Positions 1 through 8,101 of a stretch of 64,000 nucleotides of DNA are shown one piece after another (the stretch's first letter is position 1; each line of letters starts with the position of its first letter). The notes beneath the pieces were generated by a model. It saw only the letters and a program-made list of their open reading frames with translations. It was not told where the DNA came from and ran no database searches. The position numbers and the translations under genes were made by a program. This DNA comes from SLRI01 sp964460465. GTDB lineage: Bacteria; Pseudomonadota; Alphaproteobacteria; Geminicoccales; Geminicoccaceae. The stretch is taken from assembly GCA_964460465.1 (NCBI GenBank), contig CAYWSB010000004.1:15439-79438 (forward strand). Reading direction: 5' to 3'.

Positions 1-285
1 CGAGAGCAGGCCCAGGAGCTGCCGGCCGTCGGCCAGGGCGAACACCTCGAACGATCGATCGGCGAGCTGCATCGTGCCGCGCCGGACCGCCGTCGCGACG
101 CCGGGCAGGCTCGCCTTGCCGGCCTCGGCGGCGGCACCCGACGCCTTCGCACCCCAGCGTGCTGCCGCGGCGCGCCGCGCGATCTCGCGCCGCCGCTCGG
201 GCGACAGGCTCATGCTCCGCGCCTTGCCCCCCTTGATCCCGCCGCGGCGGCCGAGCTCGGCGGCGATCGGGTCCTTGGTCGTCAT
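1..285 (-). CDS. Partial gene, possible P63C-type domain protein (N-terminal 95 residues)
   Basis: A reverse-strand frame starts at ATG 285 and stays open to the window edge, so the C-terminus is missing. It begins MTTKDPIAAELGRRGGIKGG and continues with a basic segment of the type LSPERRREIARRAAAARWG. This head is common in phage-related and P63C-domain proteins. The next part (GTMQLADRSFEVFALADGRQL) resembles the opening of a P63C domain. The function is unknown. It is transcribed away from the T3SS genes and probably marks the edge of the locus. The start is uncertain because only one ATG was considered. Confidence 0.5.
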   Translation of the reverse strand, partial: MTTKDPIAAELGRRGGIKGGKARSMSLSPERRREIARRAAAARWGAKASGAAAEAGKASLPGVATAVRRGTMQLADRSFEVFALADGRQLLGLLS

Positions 286-363
286 GTCGTTCCTCGATCA
301 ATCAGCGTCACGTCGAGCGAGCCTTGAAGGCCGGGCGGTGGCCACGGCCTGTCGGCCCGGCGG

Positions 364-392
364 CACGACATTCTTGAACGCTCAGGCATACC
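364..392 (+). promoter_or_regulatory. T3SS box A, putative promoter/operator of yscG-sctF
   Basis: Positions 371-388 read TTCTTGAACGCTCAGGCA, a degenerate copy of the dyad TGCYTGAGCGCTCARGCA found at six T3SS intergenic sites here. The right half-site is perfect and the left half is weaker. CATACC (387-392) lies where the -10 hexamer falls in the better copies. CACGAC/ACGACA lies at the -35 position. The box is 77 bases upstream of the yscG-like start codon. Confidence 0.5.
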
Positions 393-465
393 TGCCATAT
401 GGGCACCATGGCAATCGGGTTGCAAGTGCGACATAAGGGAGCGCAACCATCGGCGGAGGGTCGGC

Positions 466-837
466 TTGTCGGGTGACGCGTTCACGGCGGAGGATGTTCG
501 GCTGCTCGGCGAGATCGGCTATGCGGCCGCCAATCGCGGCCTGCACCGCGACGCCGACCTGGTGTTCGCGGCGCTGGCCGCGCTGCGCCCGGGCAGTGCC
601 GCGGCCGGCATCGGCCGGGCGCTGATGGCGTTGAGCCGCGGCCGCTTCGACGACGCGGCCCAGCTGCTCGAGCGCGAGGCGCTCGCGGCCGAGCCGGACA
701 GCATCGAGGCCCGCGAGCTTCTCGCCGTGGCCCTCGAGCTGGCCGGGCGGGCCGCCGAGCGCGAGCGGGTGCAGGCGACGATCACCAGGTTGCGACAAGA
801 GCAGGCGAGCAAAGCGGTCGACGAAACCGGCGCTTGA
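466..837 (+). CDS. YscG-like TPR chaperone of the needle protein
   Basis: This is a 123-residue soluble, all-helical protein with tetratricopeptide-like repeats (about residues 10-110: paired helices with Ala/Leu/Gly spacing such as GYAAANRGLHRDADLVFAAL). In Ysc-type systems YscG, together with YscE, holds the needle subunit as a monomer in the cytosol before export. The gene lies 63 bases upstream of sctF on the same strand, as expected for that role. The start is TTG at 466, preceded by GGAGGG (455-460). HrpB1/HrpK-family TPR proteins are the main alternative, so the YscG assignment rests on fold and neighbourhood and not on a diagnostic motif. Confidence 0.65.
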   Translation: MSGDAFTAEDVRLLGEIGYAAANRGLHRDADLVFAALAALRPGSAAAGIGRALMALSRGRFDDAAQLLEREALAAEPDSIEARELLAVALELAGRAAERERVQATITRLRQEQASKAVDETGA

Positions 838-900
838 CTGTAAGACGCGAATGGTCGAGGAACCGGTTACCATAGGCGACGGTGAGGAAAGGCTGGTGCG

Positions 901-1146
901 ATGGCGACGATCACAGGCGGCGGGCTGAATTTCGACACGATCACGGCCAGCCTCAACGGTGGCCTCGGCAACTACGAGACCGAGTTGCGGGCGGCCTTCG
1001 AGAACAAGACCGAGGACATGAGCGCCGCCGACCTGCTCGAGCTGCAGAGCCTCGTCACCGAGTGGTCGCTGTTCCTCAACACCCACAGCACGGTGGTGAA
1101 GTCGCTCGGCGACGCGCTCCGCGGGGTGCTCCAGAAGATCAACTGA
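901..1146 (+). CDS. sctF: T3SS needle subunit SctF (YscF family)
   Basis: This 81-residue protein has the usual needle size. It is almost entirely helical with no cysteine or signal peptide, and its sequence has the family pattern of two helices around a short turn. The C-terminal helix is SLVTEWSLFLNTHSTVVKSL followed by GDALRGVLQKIN. Family knowledge: the subunit polymerises into the extracellular needle. It is the second gene behind T3SS box A. ATG 901 has a GAGGAAAGG ribosome site about 10 bases upstream. A strong hairpin follows the stop codon. Confidence 0.92.
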   Translation: MATITGGGLNFDTITASLNGGLGNYETELRAAFENKTEDMSAADLLELQSLVTEWSLFLNTHSTVVKSLGDALRGVLQKIN

Positions 1147-1164
1147 CGTCGTTGCGTCGCCCGG

Positions 1165-1198
1165 AAGGGCGCGGGCGGCCAGAGCCGCCCGCGCCCTT
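1165..1198. terminator. Bidirectional terminator between sctF and sctV
   Basis: A perfect 15-bp stem (AAGGGCGCGGGCGGC at 1165-1179, complement at 1184-1198) with a CAGA loop lies between two convergent operons. The arms end in AA/TT runs, and TTCTTGCTTT follows on the plus side. It can serve sctF from one side and sctV from the other. Confidence 0.75.
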
Positions 1199-1212
1199 CT
1201 TGCTTTGGCGGC

Positions 1213-3318
1213 TCAGTTGAGGTCGATCCGGTTGAGCGGCTGGATCGTGATCTCCTGGGTCAGCTCCTGGTAGGACAGAACGGGCAACTCGTAGAGCTCG
1301 CCCTCGATCAGCTTCCTGACATAGCGGCGGACGTCCATCGAGGTCAGCAGGACCGGCCGGCGGCCCTGGCGGCGCAGCGAGCCGACCTTGCTCTTGGCAT
1401 TGGTCACGAGCTTGCGCGCGATGTTCGGGTCGAGCGCCAGATAGCTCCCGGCCGAGGTCTGCCGGATGGCGTTCCTGACCGTGTCCTCGACGTCCGGCGT
1501 GAAGAGATAGGCCGGCAGGATGTTGTCGCCGCTCGAGTACTTGTAGGAGATGTAGCGCTTCAGCGACGAGCGGACGTACTCGGCCAGGAGGATCGTGTCC
1601 TTCTCCTTCTGCCCCCACTCGATCAGCGCCTCGAGCACGGTGCGCAGGTTGCGGATCGAGATCTCCTCGGACACCAGCCGCTGGAAGATCTCGGTGATCT
1701 TCTGCAGCGGCATCACCCGCTGCACCTCCTTCACCAGCTCGCCGAAGCTGCCCTCCATCTGGGTGAGCAGGAACCGGGTCTCCTGCACGCCGATGAAGTC
1801 GGCGGCGTATTTCTTCATCAGGAAGCTCAGGTGGTAGGTCAGGATCTGCGACGGATCCATTAAGGCCACCCCGGCCTTGGCGAGCTCGGGACGGTGCCGC
1901 TCGTCGGCCCAGACCGTCGCGAGGCCGGGCAGGAACGGGTCGCCCTTCTCGTAGGGGATGCCCAGGAGATCGAGATGCTCGAGGTCGTCGCGGATGAACA
2001 GCTTGCCTTCCGCGAGCTTGCCCTGCGACATCGGGATCTCCTGCATCAGCACGTAGTAGCCGTGCGACGGCAGACGCTCGTTGAAGCGCAGATGAATGCC
2101 GGGAAAGGGCACGCCCAGATCGTAGTAGAGGGCGCGACGCAGCTTCACGAGCTCGTCGTTCAGCGTCTGCGGCTTGACCAGGCCCTGCGCGTCCTGGGCG
2201 ATGTCGAGCATCACCGGCACCGTCAGCGCGAAGGCGTCGCGCTCCTCGCCCGGGCGCGAGGGCTTGGGCGGCTTCTTGTCGCCGGTGGCGGGCGCCATGG
2301 CGGCCAGCGGATCAGGCTCGGCCGCCGCCATGGCGGCCGCGTCCAGGCGGCGCTGGAGGAAGAAGCCGCCGAGGCCGATGCCGGCCGCCAGGATCAGGAA
2401 GATGGTGGTGGGAAAGCCCGGGATGAAGGCGAAGCCGAGGAGGATCACCCCCGCCACCTGCAGCGTGCGCGGCTCGCCCAGGAGCTGGCCACCGATGTCG
2501 GAGCCCAGGTTGGTGCTCTCCTCGGTGGTGACCCGGGTGACGATCATGCCGGCGGTGATCGAGATGAACAGCGCCGGGATCTGCGACACGAGCCCGTCGC
2601 CGATGGTCAGGATCGAGTAGAGCTGCAGTGCCTCGCCGGTGGTCATGCCGCGCTGCAGCACGCCGATCGAGATGCCGCCGATGATGTTGACCGCGGTGAT
2701 GATGAGGCCGGCGATGGCGTCGCCTTTGACGAACTTCATCGCCCCGTCCATCGCTCCGTAGAGCTGGCTCTCCTTCTCGATGATGTTGCGCCGTCGCTTG
2801 GCCTCGTCCATGTCGATGAGCCCCGAGCGCATGTCGGAATCGATGCTCATCTGCTTGCCGGGCATGGCGTCGAGCGAGAACCGGGCGCTGACCTCGGCGA
2901 CGCGCTCGGAGCCCTTGGTGATCACCACGAACTGGACGATGGTGATGATCAGGAAGATCACGAGGCCGACGATCAGGTTGCCGGCGACCACGAAGTTGCC
3001 GAACGTCTCGACGATCTTGCCGGCGTCCGCCTGCACCAGGATCAGCCGCGTCGTGGTGATCGACAGCGCCAGGCGAAAGAGCGTGGAGATGAGCAGCACC
3101 GCCGGGAAGGCCGAGAAGCTCAGCGGCGAGCTGATGTAGATCGCGACCATGAGCAGGATCACCGCCAGGCTCATGTTCGTGGCGATCAGCACGTCGACCA
3201 GCAGCGTCGGCAGCGGCAGGATCATCATGAAGATGACCGCGACCAGCAGCGCCACCAGCACCAGGTCCTGGCGGCTGGTCAGCTTGAGCAGGAAGGCCTG
3301 AAGCTTGTCCTTGTTCAA
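1213..3318 (-). CDS. sctV: T3SS export gate SctV (LcrD/YscV/FlhA family)
   Basis: This 701-residue protein is the major export-gate component, forming a nonameric ring in the inner membrane and cytosol. The N-terminal half (about residues 15-330) has around eight membrane helices and the FHIPEP-type loop region (MPGKQMSIDSDMRSGLID, about 150-170). The C-terminal half is the soluble substrate- and chaperone-binding domain. Length matches LcrD. The start TTG 3318 overlaps the yscY stop by 4 bases (TTGA), implying translational coupling. It is the last gene of the sctW-tyeA-sycN-yscX-yscY-sctV operon. Binding of SctX-SctY to SctV is known for the Ysc family and fits this order. Confidence 0.98.
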   Translation of the reverse strand: MNKDKLQAFLLKLTSRQDLVLVALLVAVIFMMILPLPTLLVDVLIATNMSLAVILLMVAIYISSPLSFSAFPAVLLISTLFRLALSITTTRLILVQADAGKIVETFGNFVVAGNLIVGLVIFLIITIVQFVVITKGSERVAEVSARFSLDAMPGKQMSIDSDMRSGLIDMDEAKRRRNIIEKESQLYGAMDGAMKFVKGDAIAGLIITAVNIIGGISIGVLQRGMTTGEALQLYSILTIGDGLVSQIPALFISITAGMIVTRVTTEESTNLGSDIGGQLLGEPRTLQVAGVILLGFAFIPGFPTTIFLILAAGIGLGGFFLQRRLDAAAMAAAEPDPLAAMAPATGDKKPPKPSRPGEERDAFALTVPVMLDIAQDAQGLVKPQTLNDELVKLRRALYYDLGVPFPGIHLRFNERLPSHGYYVLMQEIPMSQGKLAEGKLFIRDDLEHLDLLGIPYEKGDPFLPGLATVWADERHRPELAKAGVALMDPSQILTYHLSFLMKKYAADFIGVQETRFLLTQMEGSFGELVKEVQRVMPLQKITEIFQRLVSEEISIRNLRTVLEALIEWGQKEKDTILLAEYVRSSLKRYISYKYSSGDNILPAYLFTPDVEDTVRNAIRQTSAGSYLALDPNIARKLVTNAKSKVGSLRRQGRRPVLLTSMDVRRYVRKLIEGELYELPVLSYQELTQEITIQPLNRIDLN

Positions 3319-3746
3319 CGGTTGCGCCCCGCCGCGGGCCGCCCGGCCGGCAACGCTCCGGCTGCCGTCGCGCCGCCCGGCGGAGCGGGCGACGTCGATG
3401 CATGCGCCTCGACGAAGCGCCGAAAGCAGTCGCGCGCCTCGGCCCGGCGGTCGAGCTGCAGCAGCGCCCGGGCGCGGATGATCTGCACCGGCGAGGCGAT
3501 GCTGTCGTCGCCGCCCGCCGCGGCGAACCGCCCGATCGCCGTCAGCGCCTCGCCGGGATGGCCGCTGACCAGCTCGGCATAGGCCAGCGTCTTCTGGATC
3601 TCGGCGTCGTCGCCGGCGAGCCGGGCACCGGCGCGCAGCAGCTTCAGCGCCTTGTCGTTCTGCCCGTGCCGCAGGAAGACATAGGCCAGCAACGTCAGCA
3701 GCTGGCGCTGATCGGCCTGCATCGCCACGCCCGTGGCCGCCGTCAC
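3315..3746 (-). CDS. yscY: YscY-like TPR chaperone of YscX
   Basis: This 143-residue TPR protein (helical repeats about residues 12-110, for example LLTLLAYVFLRHGQNDKALKLLRAGARL) has a disordered Pro/Ala/Gly-rich tail. In Ysc systems YscY is the cytosolic chaperone of the early substrate YscX, and the pair binds the SctV cytoplasmic domain. Position between the yscX-like gene and sctV is exactly that of Yersinia. The start given is GTG 3746, overlapping the yscX stop (GTGA). An ATG eight codons downstream is an alternative. Similarity to YscY is at the level of fold and synteny. Confidence 0.75.
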   Translation of the reverse strand: MTAATGVAMQADQRQLLTLLAYVFLRHGQNDKALKLLRAGARLAGDDAEIQKTLAYAELVSGHPGEALTAIGRFAAAGGDDSIASPVQIIRARALLQLDRRAEARDCFRRFVEAHASTSPAPPGGATAAGALPAGRPAAGRNR

Positions 3747-4126
3747 GCCCCGACCAGCGTGGTCCGGTAGCTGTTGAGGAGATCGCGGCTGGCCGCCTCG
3801 TCGGCCATCAGCCGGCTGGCGTCGGCCACGGCCGGATCGCCCTTCGCCTGCCCGGCCAGCGCCTCTTGCAGGCCGCGGAACGCGCCCTCGAAGGTGTGCG
3901 GCAGGACGAGGCCGATATCCGGCGTGGCCGGCCGCAGGAAGGCATCCAGGAGATGCGTCAGCCGCGACTCGGGCAGCACCTGGTCGAGCTCGAGCCGGAT
4001 CTGCTCGCGGCTCGGCAGGATCGAGGCGAGGTCGGGCAGGCGGGCGTCGTCGATGCCCGCCTCCATGTTGAAGATGCGCTCGATGCCGGTATCGAAACGC
4101 ATGCCGCCGCCGGCCCGATCCACCAT
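3743..4126 (-). CDS. yscX: YscX-like early secreted T3SS component
   Basis: This 127-residue protein starts MVDRAGGGMRFDTGIERIFN and has a helical C-terminal half (about 60-127). In Ysc-family systems YscX is itself exported and is required for needle assembly. YscX/YscY occur only in this T3SS family, so the gene helps to classify the system. The start ATG 4126 is supported by a GAGGGA ribosome site about 9 bases upstream. Longer upstream readings overlap sycN and lack support. It overlaps yscY by 4 bases. Confidence 0.75.
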   Translation of the reverse strand: MVDRAGGGMRFDTGIERIFNMEAGIDDARLPDLASILPSREQIRLELDQVLPESRLTHLLDAFLRPATPDIGLVLPHTFEGAFRGLQEALAGQAKGDPAVADASRLMADEAASRDLLNSYRTTLVGA

Positions 4127-4152
4127 GTCCGAGATCCCTCGCTGTGCCAGCC

Positions 4153-4518
4153 TCAAGTCTGCAACTGTTGGTGCATCTCGCGCAAGAGCTCGATGGCCTG
4201 CTCGAGCGCCACCGGCGTCACCTGGCGTCCCTGGAGACGGATGACGAAGACCACGTCGTCGCCGCGGAGCCCGACCTGCGGGTCGAAGCCGCGGTTGTGC
4301 CGCCAGTGGCATAGGCCGAGCGCCCGCTGGAGCTGCTGGCGCGGCGCGAAGGGATAGCTGCGCTGGAGGCTGACGAGCAGGTCGTCGCCGCTGCGCTCGA
4401 GCTGCAGCGAGCCACCCGAGGCGAAATCGAACGCGACGGCACCCTCCTCGGGCAGGGCGACGCCCGGCAGCGACACGCGCTTGCCGAACTCCGCGACCGC
4501 ATCATCGAGCCAGCTCAA
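4153..4518 (-). CDS. sycN: SycN-like class I chaperone for SctW
   Basis: This 121-residue protein has the alpha-beta-alpha layout of small T3SS chaperones: an N-terminal helix (LDDAVAEFGKRV), strands around residues 25-95 (FDFASGGSLQLER, DLLVSLQRSY, DDVVFVIRLQG) and a C-terminal amphipathic helix (LEQAIELLREMHQQLQ). In Yersinia SycN with YscB binds the gatekeeper YopN. Its place between tyeA and yscX is the canonical one. The start ATG 4518 overlaps the tyeA stop by 4 bases. No YscB partner gene was recognised. Confidence 0.75.
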   Translation of the reverse strand: MSWLDDAVAEFGKRVSLPGVALPEEGAVAFDFASGGSLQLERSGDDLLVSLQRSYPFAPRQQLQRALGLCHWRHNRGFDPQVGLRGDDVVFVIRLQGRQVTPVALEQAIELLREMHQQLQT

Positions 4519-4814
4519 GCGCTTTCCTCCTCCTCGCGGGTGACCGCATCGTCGAGCGCCTCCTGGATCGTGTCGATCAGCCGCTCGCGGCTTTCGAGAT
4601 CGGCGAACAGCTTTAGCGGCAAGGCCCGCGCGATCTCGGTGAGCTCGCGCAGGACATAGATCTCCGCCTCGAGGTCGTTGCCGACGCGCAAGGGCTTCAA
4701 GAGACCGTCGATGTCGCCGCGCGCGAGCCAGTTCTTCTCGGTGAGCGCCAGGAGCCCGCCGACCAGCTCGTCCGCCTTGGCGATCACCGCCCGGCGTGGC
4801 CTGCCCGCCGCCAC
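4515..4814 (-). CDS. tyeA: TyeA-like gatekeeper subunit
   Basis: This 99-residue helical protein is similar in size and pattern to Yersinia TyeA (92 residues), including an internal LTEIARALPLKLFADLESRERLI segment (about 61-83) and an acidic tail REEEESA like the EEEE tail of TyeA. TyeA binds the C-terminus of YopN and holds back effector export until host contact. The start GTG 4814 follows the sctW stop directly (TGAGTG). This arrangement may allow coupling or, as reported for yopN-tyeA, frameshift fusion. Confidence 0.82.
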   Translation of the reverse strand: MAAGRPRRAVIAKADELVGGLLALTEKNWLARGDIDGLLKPLRVGNDLEAEIYVLRELTEIARALPLKLFADLESRERLIDTIQEALDDAVTREEEESA

Positions 4815-5708
4815 TCAGAGCACCTTGAAGCGGTCGTCGACGCGCTCGAGGGCCTCGATCACGCGCTCGCGCACCGTGGCCAGGATCTCGAGCTGGCGCA
4901 CCTCGCCGAGGATCATCTGCAGCTCGGCCGGGGCCACCGAGGGGCCCTTCGACTGCAGGTCCTCGCCGACCGCCTTGAGCAGGAAGGCGATGCGCTCGCC
5001 GATGTCGCCGTCGCCGTAGCGCTCGACGATGTTGGCGTAGGACTGCCGGACACTCTGATGGTCGAGCACGCTCTGCCGGTAGAAGTCGCGGAGCTGCTGC
5101 ACCTCGCCGTCGCTGCCGGCATAGGCCAGCGCCGTCTGCGTGACGTTGAGCCCGGCCCGGATCTCCGCCCCGAAGGCCCGCTCGTTGTCGACCAGGAGCC
5201 GGCTCGCGGCCTGCGCGATCGGCGCTTCCGGGTCGGCCTCGGTCAGCGCGTCGACGATCTTCTCGAGCGCCACGTGCTGGTAGGTGATGTCCTCGTGGAA
5301 CTCGCGCAGCAGTTGCTGCAGGTCCTCCTGGCTCGGCTGCTCGTTGCGCGCCCGCATCTCCTGGATGGTGCCCAGCAGCTTGCTCAGCCGTCGCATGTCG
5401 AGATCGGGGAGCTTCTCCATGTGCTCCTGGATCTTCTGGATCGCCTCGACGCGGCTCTGCTGGTCGGCGCGCTCGAGCTTGCGGTCCGACAGCCGCGTCT
5501 TGCTGCGCTCCGAGGCGCCGAAGGTCATCTCCTCGGCCGCGTCCTGCAGGGCCGCCATGGCGTCCTTCACGGTCGACGTCTCGGCATAGCGCAGCGTCAC
5601 GGCCTCGCCGCGGAACGAGCCCGTGGGTGCCGGTGCACGGCTCTCCTGGCCGCCGCCCGGGGTCATGCCGGGCTGGAAGCCGGAGAAGCCACCGATTTGA
5701 TTGCTCAT
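4815..5708 (-). CDS. sctW: T3SS gatekeeper SctW (YopN/LcrE family)
   Basis: This 297-residue helical protein has a disordered Gly/Ser/Pro secretion N-terminus (MSNQIGGFSGFQPGMTPGGG), a chaperone-binding stretch (about 45-95) and the HrpJ/LcrE-type core (about 70-290). Family role: a secreted plug at the export gate that controls the switch between translocators and effectors. Partners TyeA and SycN follow directly. ATG 5708 is chosen because upstream codons run into the promoter region containing T3SS box B. It is the first gene of the six-gene operon ending in sctV. Confidence 0.93.
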   Translation of the reverse strand: MSNQIGGFSGFQPGMTPGGGQESRAPAPTGSFRGEAVTLRYAETSTVKDAMAALQDAAEEMTFGASERSKTRLSDRKLERADQQSRVEAIQKIQEHMEKLPDLDMRRLSKLLGTIQEMRARNEQPSQEDLQQLLREFHEDITYQHVALEKIVDALTEADPEAPIAQAASRLLVDNERAFGAEIRAGLNVTQTALAYAGSDGEVQQLRDFYRQSVLDHQSVRQSYANIVERYGDGDIGERIAFLLKAVGEDLQSKGPSVAPAELQMILGEVRQLEILATVRERVIEALERVDDRFKVL

Positions 5709-5784
5709 GCCGAGATCCCTCCGATGGCCTGACGAGTGGCGGTGCGCAAGCTGCCCGCAGGCACCGCCGCCGCGGGGCGGATTC

Positions 5785-5806
5785 GTGCCTAAGCGCTCAC
5801 GTATTG
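5785..5806. promoter_or_regulatory. T3SS box B between divergent sctW and sctD
   Basis: Positions 5785-5802 read TGCCTAAGCGCTCACGTA, a copy of the T3SS dyad. It lies midway between the sctW start (77 bases) and the sctD start (73 bases), so one site could serve both operons. On the plus strand TATTGT (5801-5806) occupies the -10 position seen in boxes C and D, while the -35 side (GGATTC) is poor. On the minus strand GATACA-17-CACGAA is the equivalent pair. Confidence 0.6.
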
Positions 5807-5875
5807 TATCCGGCAAGACCGACGTGTATAGGGAAAATCGGTTGCGCGGCTGAGACGCGTCCACCCGAGAGCATC

Positions 5876-7279
5876 ATGCCCGAAACCACCAGTCCTTTCA
5901 TCCTGAAGGTTCTGTCCGGCCCGCATCTCGGGGCGGAGGTGCAGCTCGCGGCGGGCGAGTATCGCATCGGCCGGGACCTCGAGTGCGACGTGGTCCTGAG
6001 CGACCACAGCCTCGCGCCAGAGCACGCCCTGCTCGCCATCACCGCCGACGGCTTCCGCGTGCAGAGCCTCGCCGGCGAGGTCGTCATCGAGCGCCGGCTG
6101 CACGAGGACCCGGCCCGGCTCCTGCCCTTCTTCACCATGCTCGGCCTCGGCACCACCGTGCTCACGGTCGGCCCCGAGACGGCGACCTGGCCCAACCTGC
6201 AGCCGCCGCTGCCCGGCACCGGCGAGAGTGCGCCGGCCCTGACCGTGATCGAGGGCGGCGGCGCGGCGGCCGCTGCCGCGCCGGGCGGCTCCGACCGGCC
6301 GGCGGTCGCGACCGCGGCCCGGCCGGCGTCGCGACGGCGCACGACCAGCACCCGGCTGGCCGCCTTCGGCGTGGTGATGGCGGCGGTGATCGGCGTCCTG
6401 CCGTTCCTCGGGCGCAGCGACCAGCAGCAGGCGACACCGCCCGACCTCGAGCGCTTCGCCATGTCGGAGGACGGCCTGCGCTCGGCGGCGCCGACGCCGG
6501 AGATGCTGATCGGCGAGCGCCTCGCCGCCCTCGGCAAGGCCGGAACGATGGCGGTCGAGCCCGACGGGCCGGACCGCTGGCTGGTGCGCGGCTATGTCCG
6601 CACCCAGGACGAGCGCCACGACGTCCAGGCGTCGCTCGACGAGCTGGAGCTGCCGTTGCGCTACCAGGTGCTGGTCGACGCGCAGCTCGAGCAGGTGGCC
6701 CGCGATACCCTGATCGCGTTGGGCCGTCGGCTGGACACGGTGACCGTCGAGGAGGGGGTGCTGACGCTGGCCGGCTTCATCCCCGAGGCCAGCGACCTGC
6801 AGCGGGCCGTCGACATCGTCGGCCGCGACGTGCGCGGCCTGCGCTCGATCGACAACCGGGTCGAGACCGAGCGCTCGATCCTGGCGGCGATGCAGCGCCG
6901 GCTGGTCGACGGCGGGCTGGCCGCGCTCGTCCGCCTCGACCTCGAGCGCGGCCAGATCGTGGCGCGCGGCCGGGTGGGCGGCGACCGGGCCGAGGCGTGG
7001 CAGGGGCTGTTCGACTCCTTCGTGGCCGATTTCGGCCGCTACGGCATGCCGATCGTCTCCGAGGTCGTGCGCGTCCGCGACGAGACCGCCGCCCCGGCCA
7101 CGGTCCAGCTCGACGTCCGGGCGGTGGGCGGCATCGGCCGGCAGAGCTGGGTCATCCTCGGCGACGGCGAGAAATACCTCGAGGGCAGCCTCCTGCCCGA
7201 CGGCTGGCGGATCGAGCGCATCGGTGCCGGCGAGATCGTGCTCGCCCGCGGCGGGCAGCGCTACACCCACCAGCTCTGA
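5876..7279 (+). CDS. sctD: T3SS inner-membrane ring protein SctD (YscD family)
   Basis: This 467-residue protein has an N-terminal FHA-like cytoplasmic domain (about residues 5-95, with YRIGRDLECDVVLSD), a Pro/Ala-rich linker (about 100-155), one transmembrane helix (about 162-178, LAAFGVVMAAVIGVLPFL) and periplasmic ring-building repeats (about 215-460). SctD forms the outer part of the inner-membrane rings with SctJ. ATG 5876 fits the family N-terminus. The longer upstream frame crosses box B and is rejected. It heads the sctD, yscE-like, LcrR-like operon. Confidence 0.95.
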   Translation: MPETTSPFILKVLSGPHLGAEVQLAAGEYRIGRDLECDVVLSDHSLAPEHALLAITADGFRVQSLAGEVVIERRLHEDPARLLPFFTMLGLGTTVLTVGPETATWPNLQPPLPGTGESAPALTVIEGGGAAAAAAPGGSDRPAVATAARPASRRRTTSTRLAAFGVVMAAVIGVLPFLGRSDQQQATPPDLERFAMSEDGLRSAAPTPEMLIGERLAALGKAGTMAVEPDGPDRWLVRGYVRTQDERHDVQASLDELELPLRYQVLVDAQLEQVARDTLIALGRRLDTVTVEEGVLTLAGFIPEASDLQRAVDIVGRDVRGLRSIDNRVETERSILAAMQRRLVDGGLAALVRLDLERGQIVARGRVGGDRAEAWQGLFDSFVADFGRYGMPIVSEVVRVRDETAAPATVQLDVRAVGGIGRQSWVILGDGEKYLEGSLLPDGWRIERIGAGEIVLARGGQRYTHQL

Positions 7280-7284
7280 GCCGG

Positions 7285-7536
7285 ATGGCGGGACCGCCCA
7301 CCGAGCCGCCATTGCTCCTCGGGCTCGAGGAGCGCCTCGCCGCGGACGCCGGCGGTGCCGAGCGCGACCGTCTCGTCGCCCGGCTGCGCGGCCTGCGGCA
7401 GGTGGTGAGCCGCGACATGGACCGCGGCCTGCCGCCCGAGGCGTTCCGGCGCGCCGCCGTCATCCGCGACGGCTGCGACGCGGCCTTGGAGACGGTGCCG
7501 CGGCTCTGGGCGATGCTGCACCAGCGGCGCGGCTGA
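7285..7536 (+). CDS. YscE-like needle co-chaperone
   Basis: This 83-residue protein is predicted as two antiparallel helices: LLLGLEERLAAD..RDRLVARLRGLRQVVSRDM, a glycine turn (RGLPPEAF), then RRAAVIRDGCDAALETVPRLWAML. This matches the layout of YscE (66 residues), where a short DM-x-G turn also separates the helices. YscE and YscG clamp the needle protein before export. The gene sits immediately behind sctD (5-base gap), as in yscD-yscE. Identity is low, so the name is based on size, pattern and order. Confidence 0.62.
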   Translation: MAGPPTEPPLLLGLEERLAADAGGAERDRLVARLRGLRQVVSRDMDRGLPPEAFRRAAVIRDGCDAALETVPRLWAMLHQRRG

Positions 7537-7543
7537 GCCGGCG

Positions 7544-8101
7544 GTGGCGCGCGGCACCCACCCGGAGCAGGCCGTCCTGGCCGCCCTCGTGGCGGCGGGG
7601 CACGAGCTGCAGCCGGTGCCCGCCCTCGAGCGCCAGGGCTCGCCGCTGCCGGGGGGCCATCGGCTGGACTGGCACGGGGCGGAGATCGTCTTTCGCGTGC
7701 TCGCCAGCGGCGAGGTGCTGATCCTGCTCTACCGCCGCTCGGCCCGGGTGCCCAGCCTGCGCAACCCGTTCCGCGCCTTCGTCGCCTTCCTGCGCTTCCT
7801 CGCCGAGCGGCGCGACGAGCTGGGGCTGGTGCGGGTCTTCGGCCGGATCGAGACGGCCCCCTACCGGGCGGAGGGCGGCCTCGACGACACCCGGCTCGCC
7901 CGCTTCTACACCGACTTCATCGGCGGCGCGCCGATCGGCCCGAACGACATCGCCGGCTTCTCCGCCATGGACCGGCGCGTCTACCAGCTCCTCGGCACGA
8001 CCTGGATGAGCCTCGATCTCGCGGATTTCCGCCCGGTCGGCGAGGTGGTGGCCCGGCGCAAGGCGCTGGCCGGCACGGGGCCGGCAGGCGCTGCTCAGTA
8101 G
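7544..8101 (+). CDS. Conserved T3SS accessory protein, possibly LcrR-like
   Basis: This 185-residue soluble protein starts at GTG 7544. Visible features are a beta-rich first half (GHRLDWHGAEIVFRVLASGEVLILLYRR) and a helical part (FRAFVAFLRFLAERR) followed by LGLVRVFGRIETAPYR and a conserved-looking ending TTWMSLDLADFR. In Ysc systems the accessory gene LcrR/PcrR lies near lcrD and affects LcrG levels. I suggest that family because of size and context but cannot confirm it. The last 7 bases overlap the convergent sctC stop. Confidence 0.4.
   Translation: MARGTHPEQAVLAALVAAGHELQPVPALERQGSPLPGGHRLDWHGAEIVFRVLASGEVLILLYRRSARVPSLRNPFRAFVAFLRFLAERRDELGLVRVFGRIETAPYRAEGGLDDTRLARFYTDFIGGAPIGPNDIAGFSAMDRRVYQLLGTTWMSLDLADFRPVGEVVARRKALAGTGPAGAAQ

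Noticed and set aside
1894..3582. Long opposite-strand reading frames over real genes (for example within sctV, sctC, the 815-residue flavoprotein and phoX)
   Set aside because: High GC content opens antisense frames. These are Arg/His/Gly/Asp-rich, lack domains and overlap fully supported genes.
5627..5875. Upstream extension of sctD
   Set aside because: It would cross the sctW start region and box B and adds a basic sequence not found in SctD.
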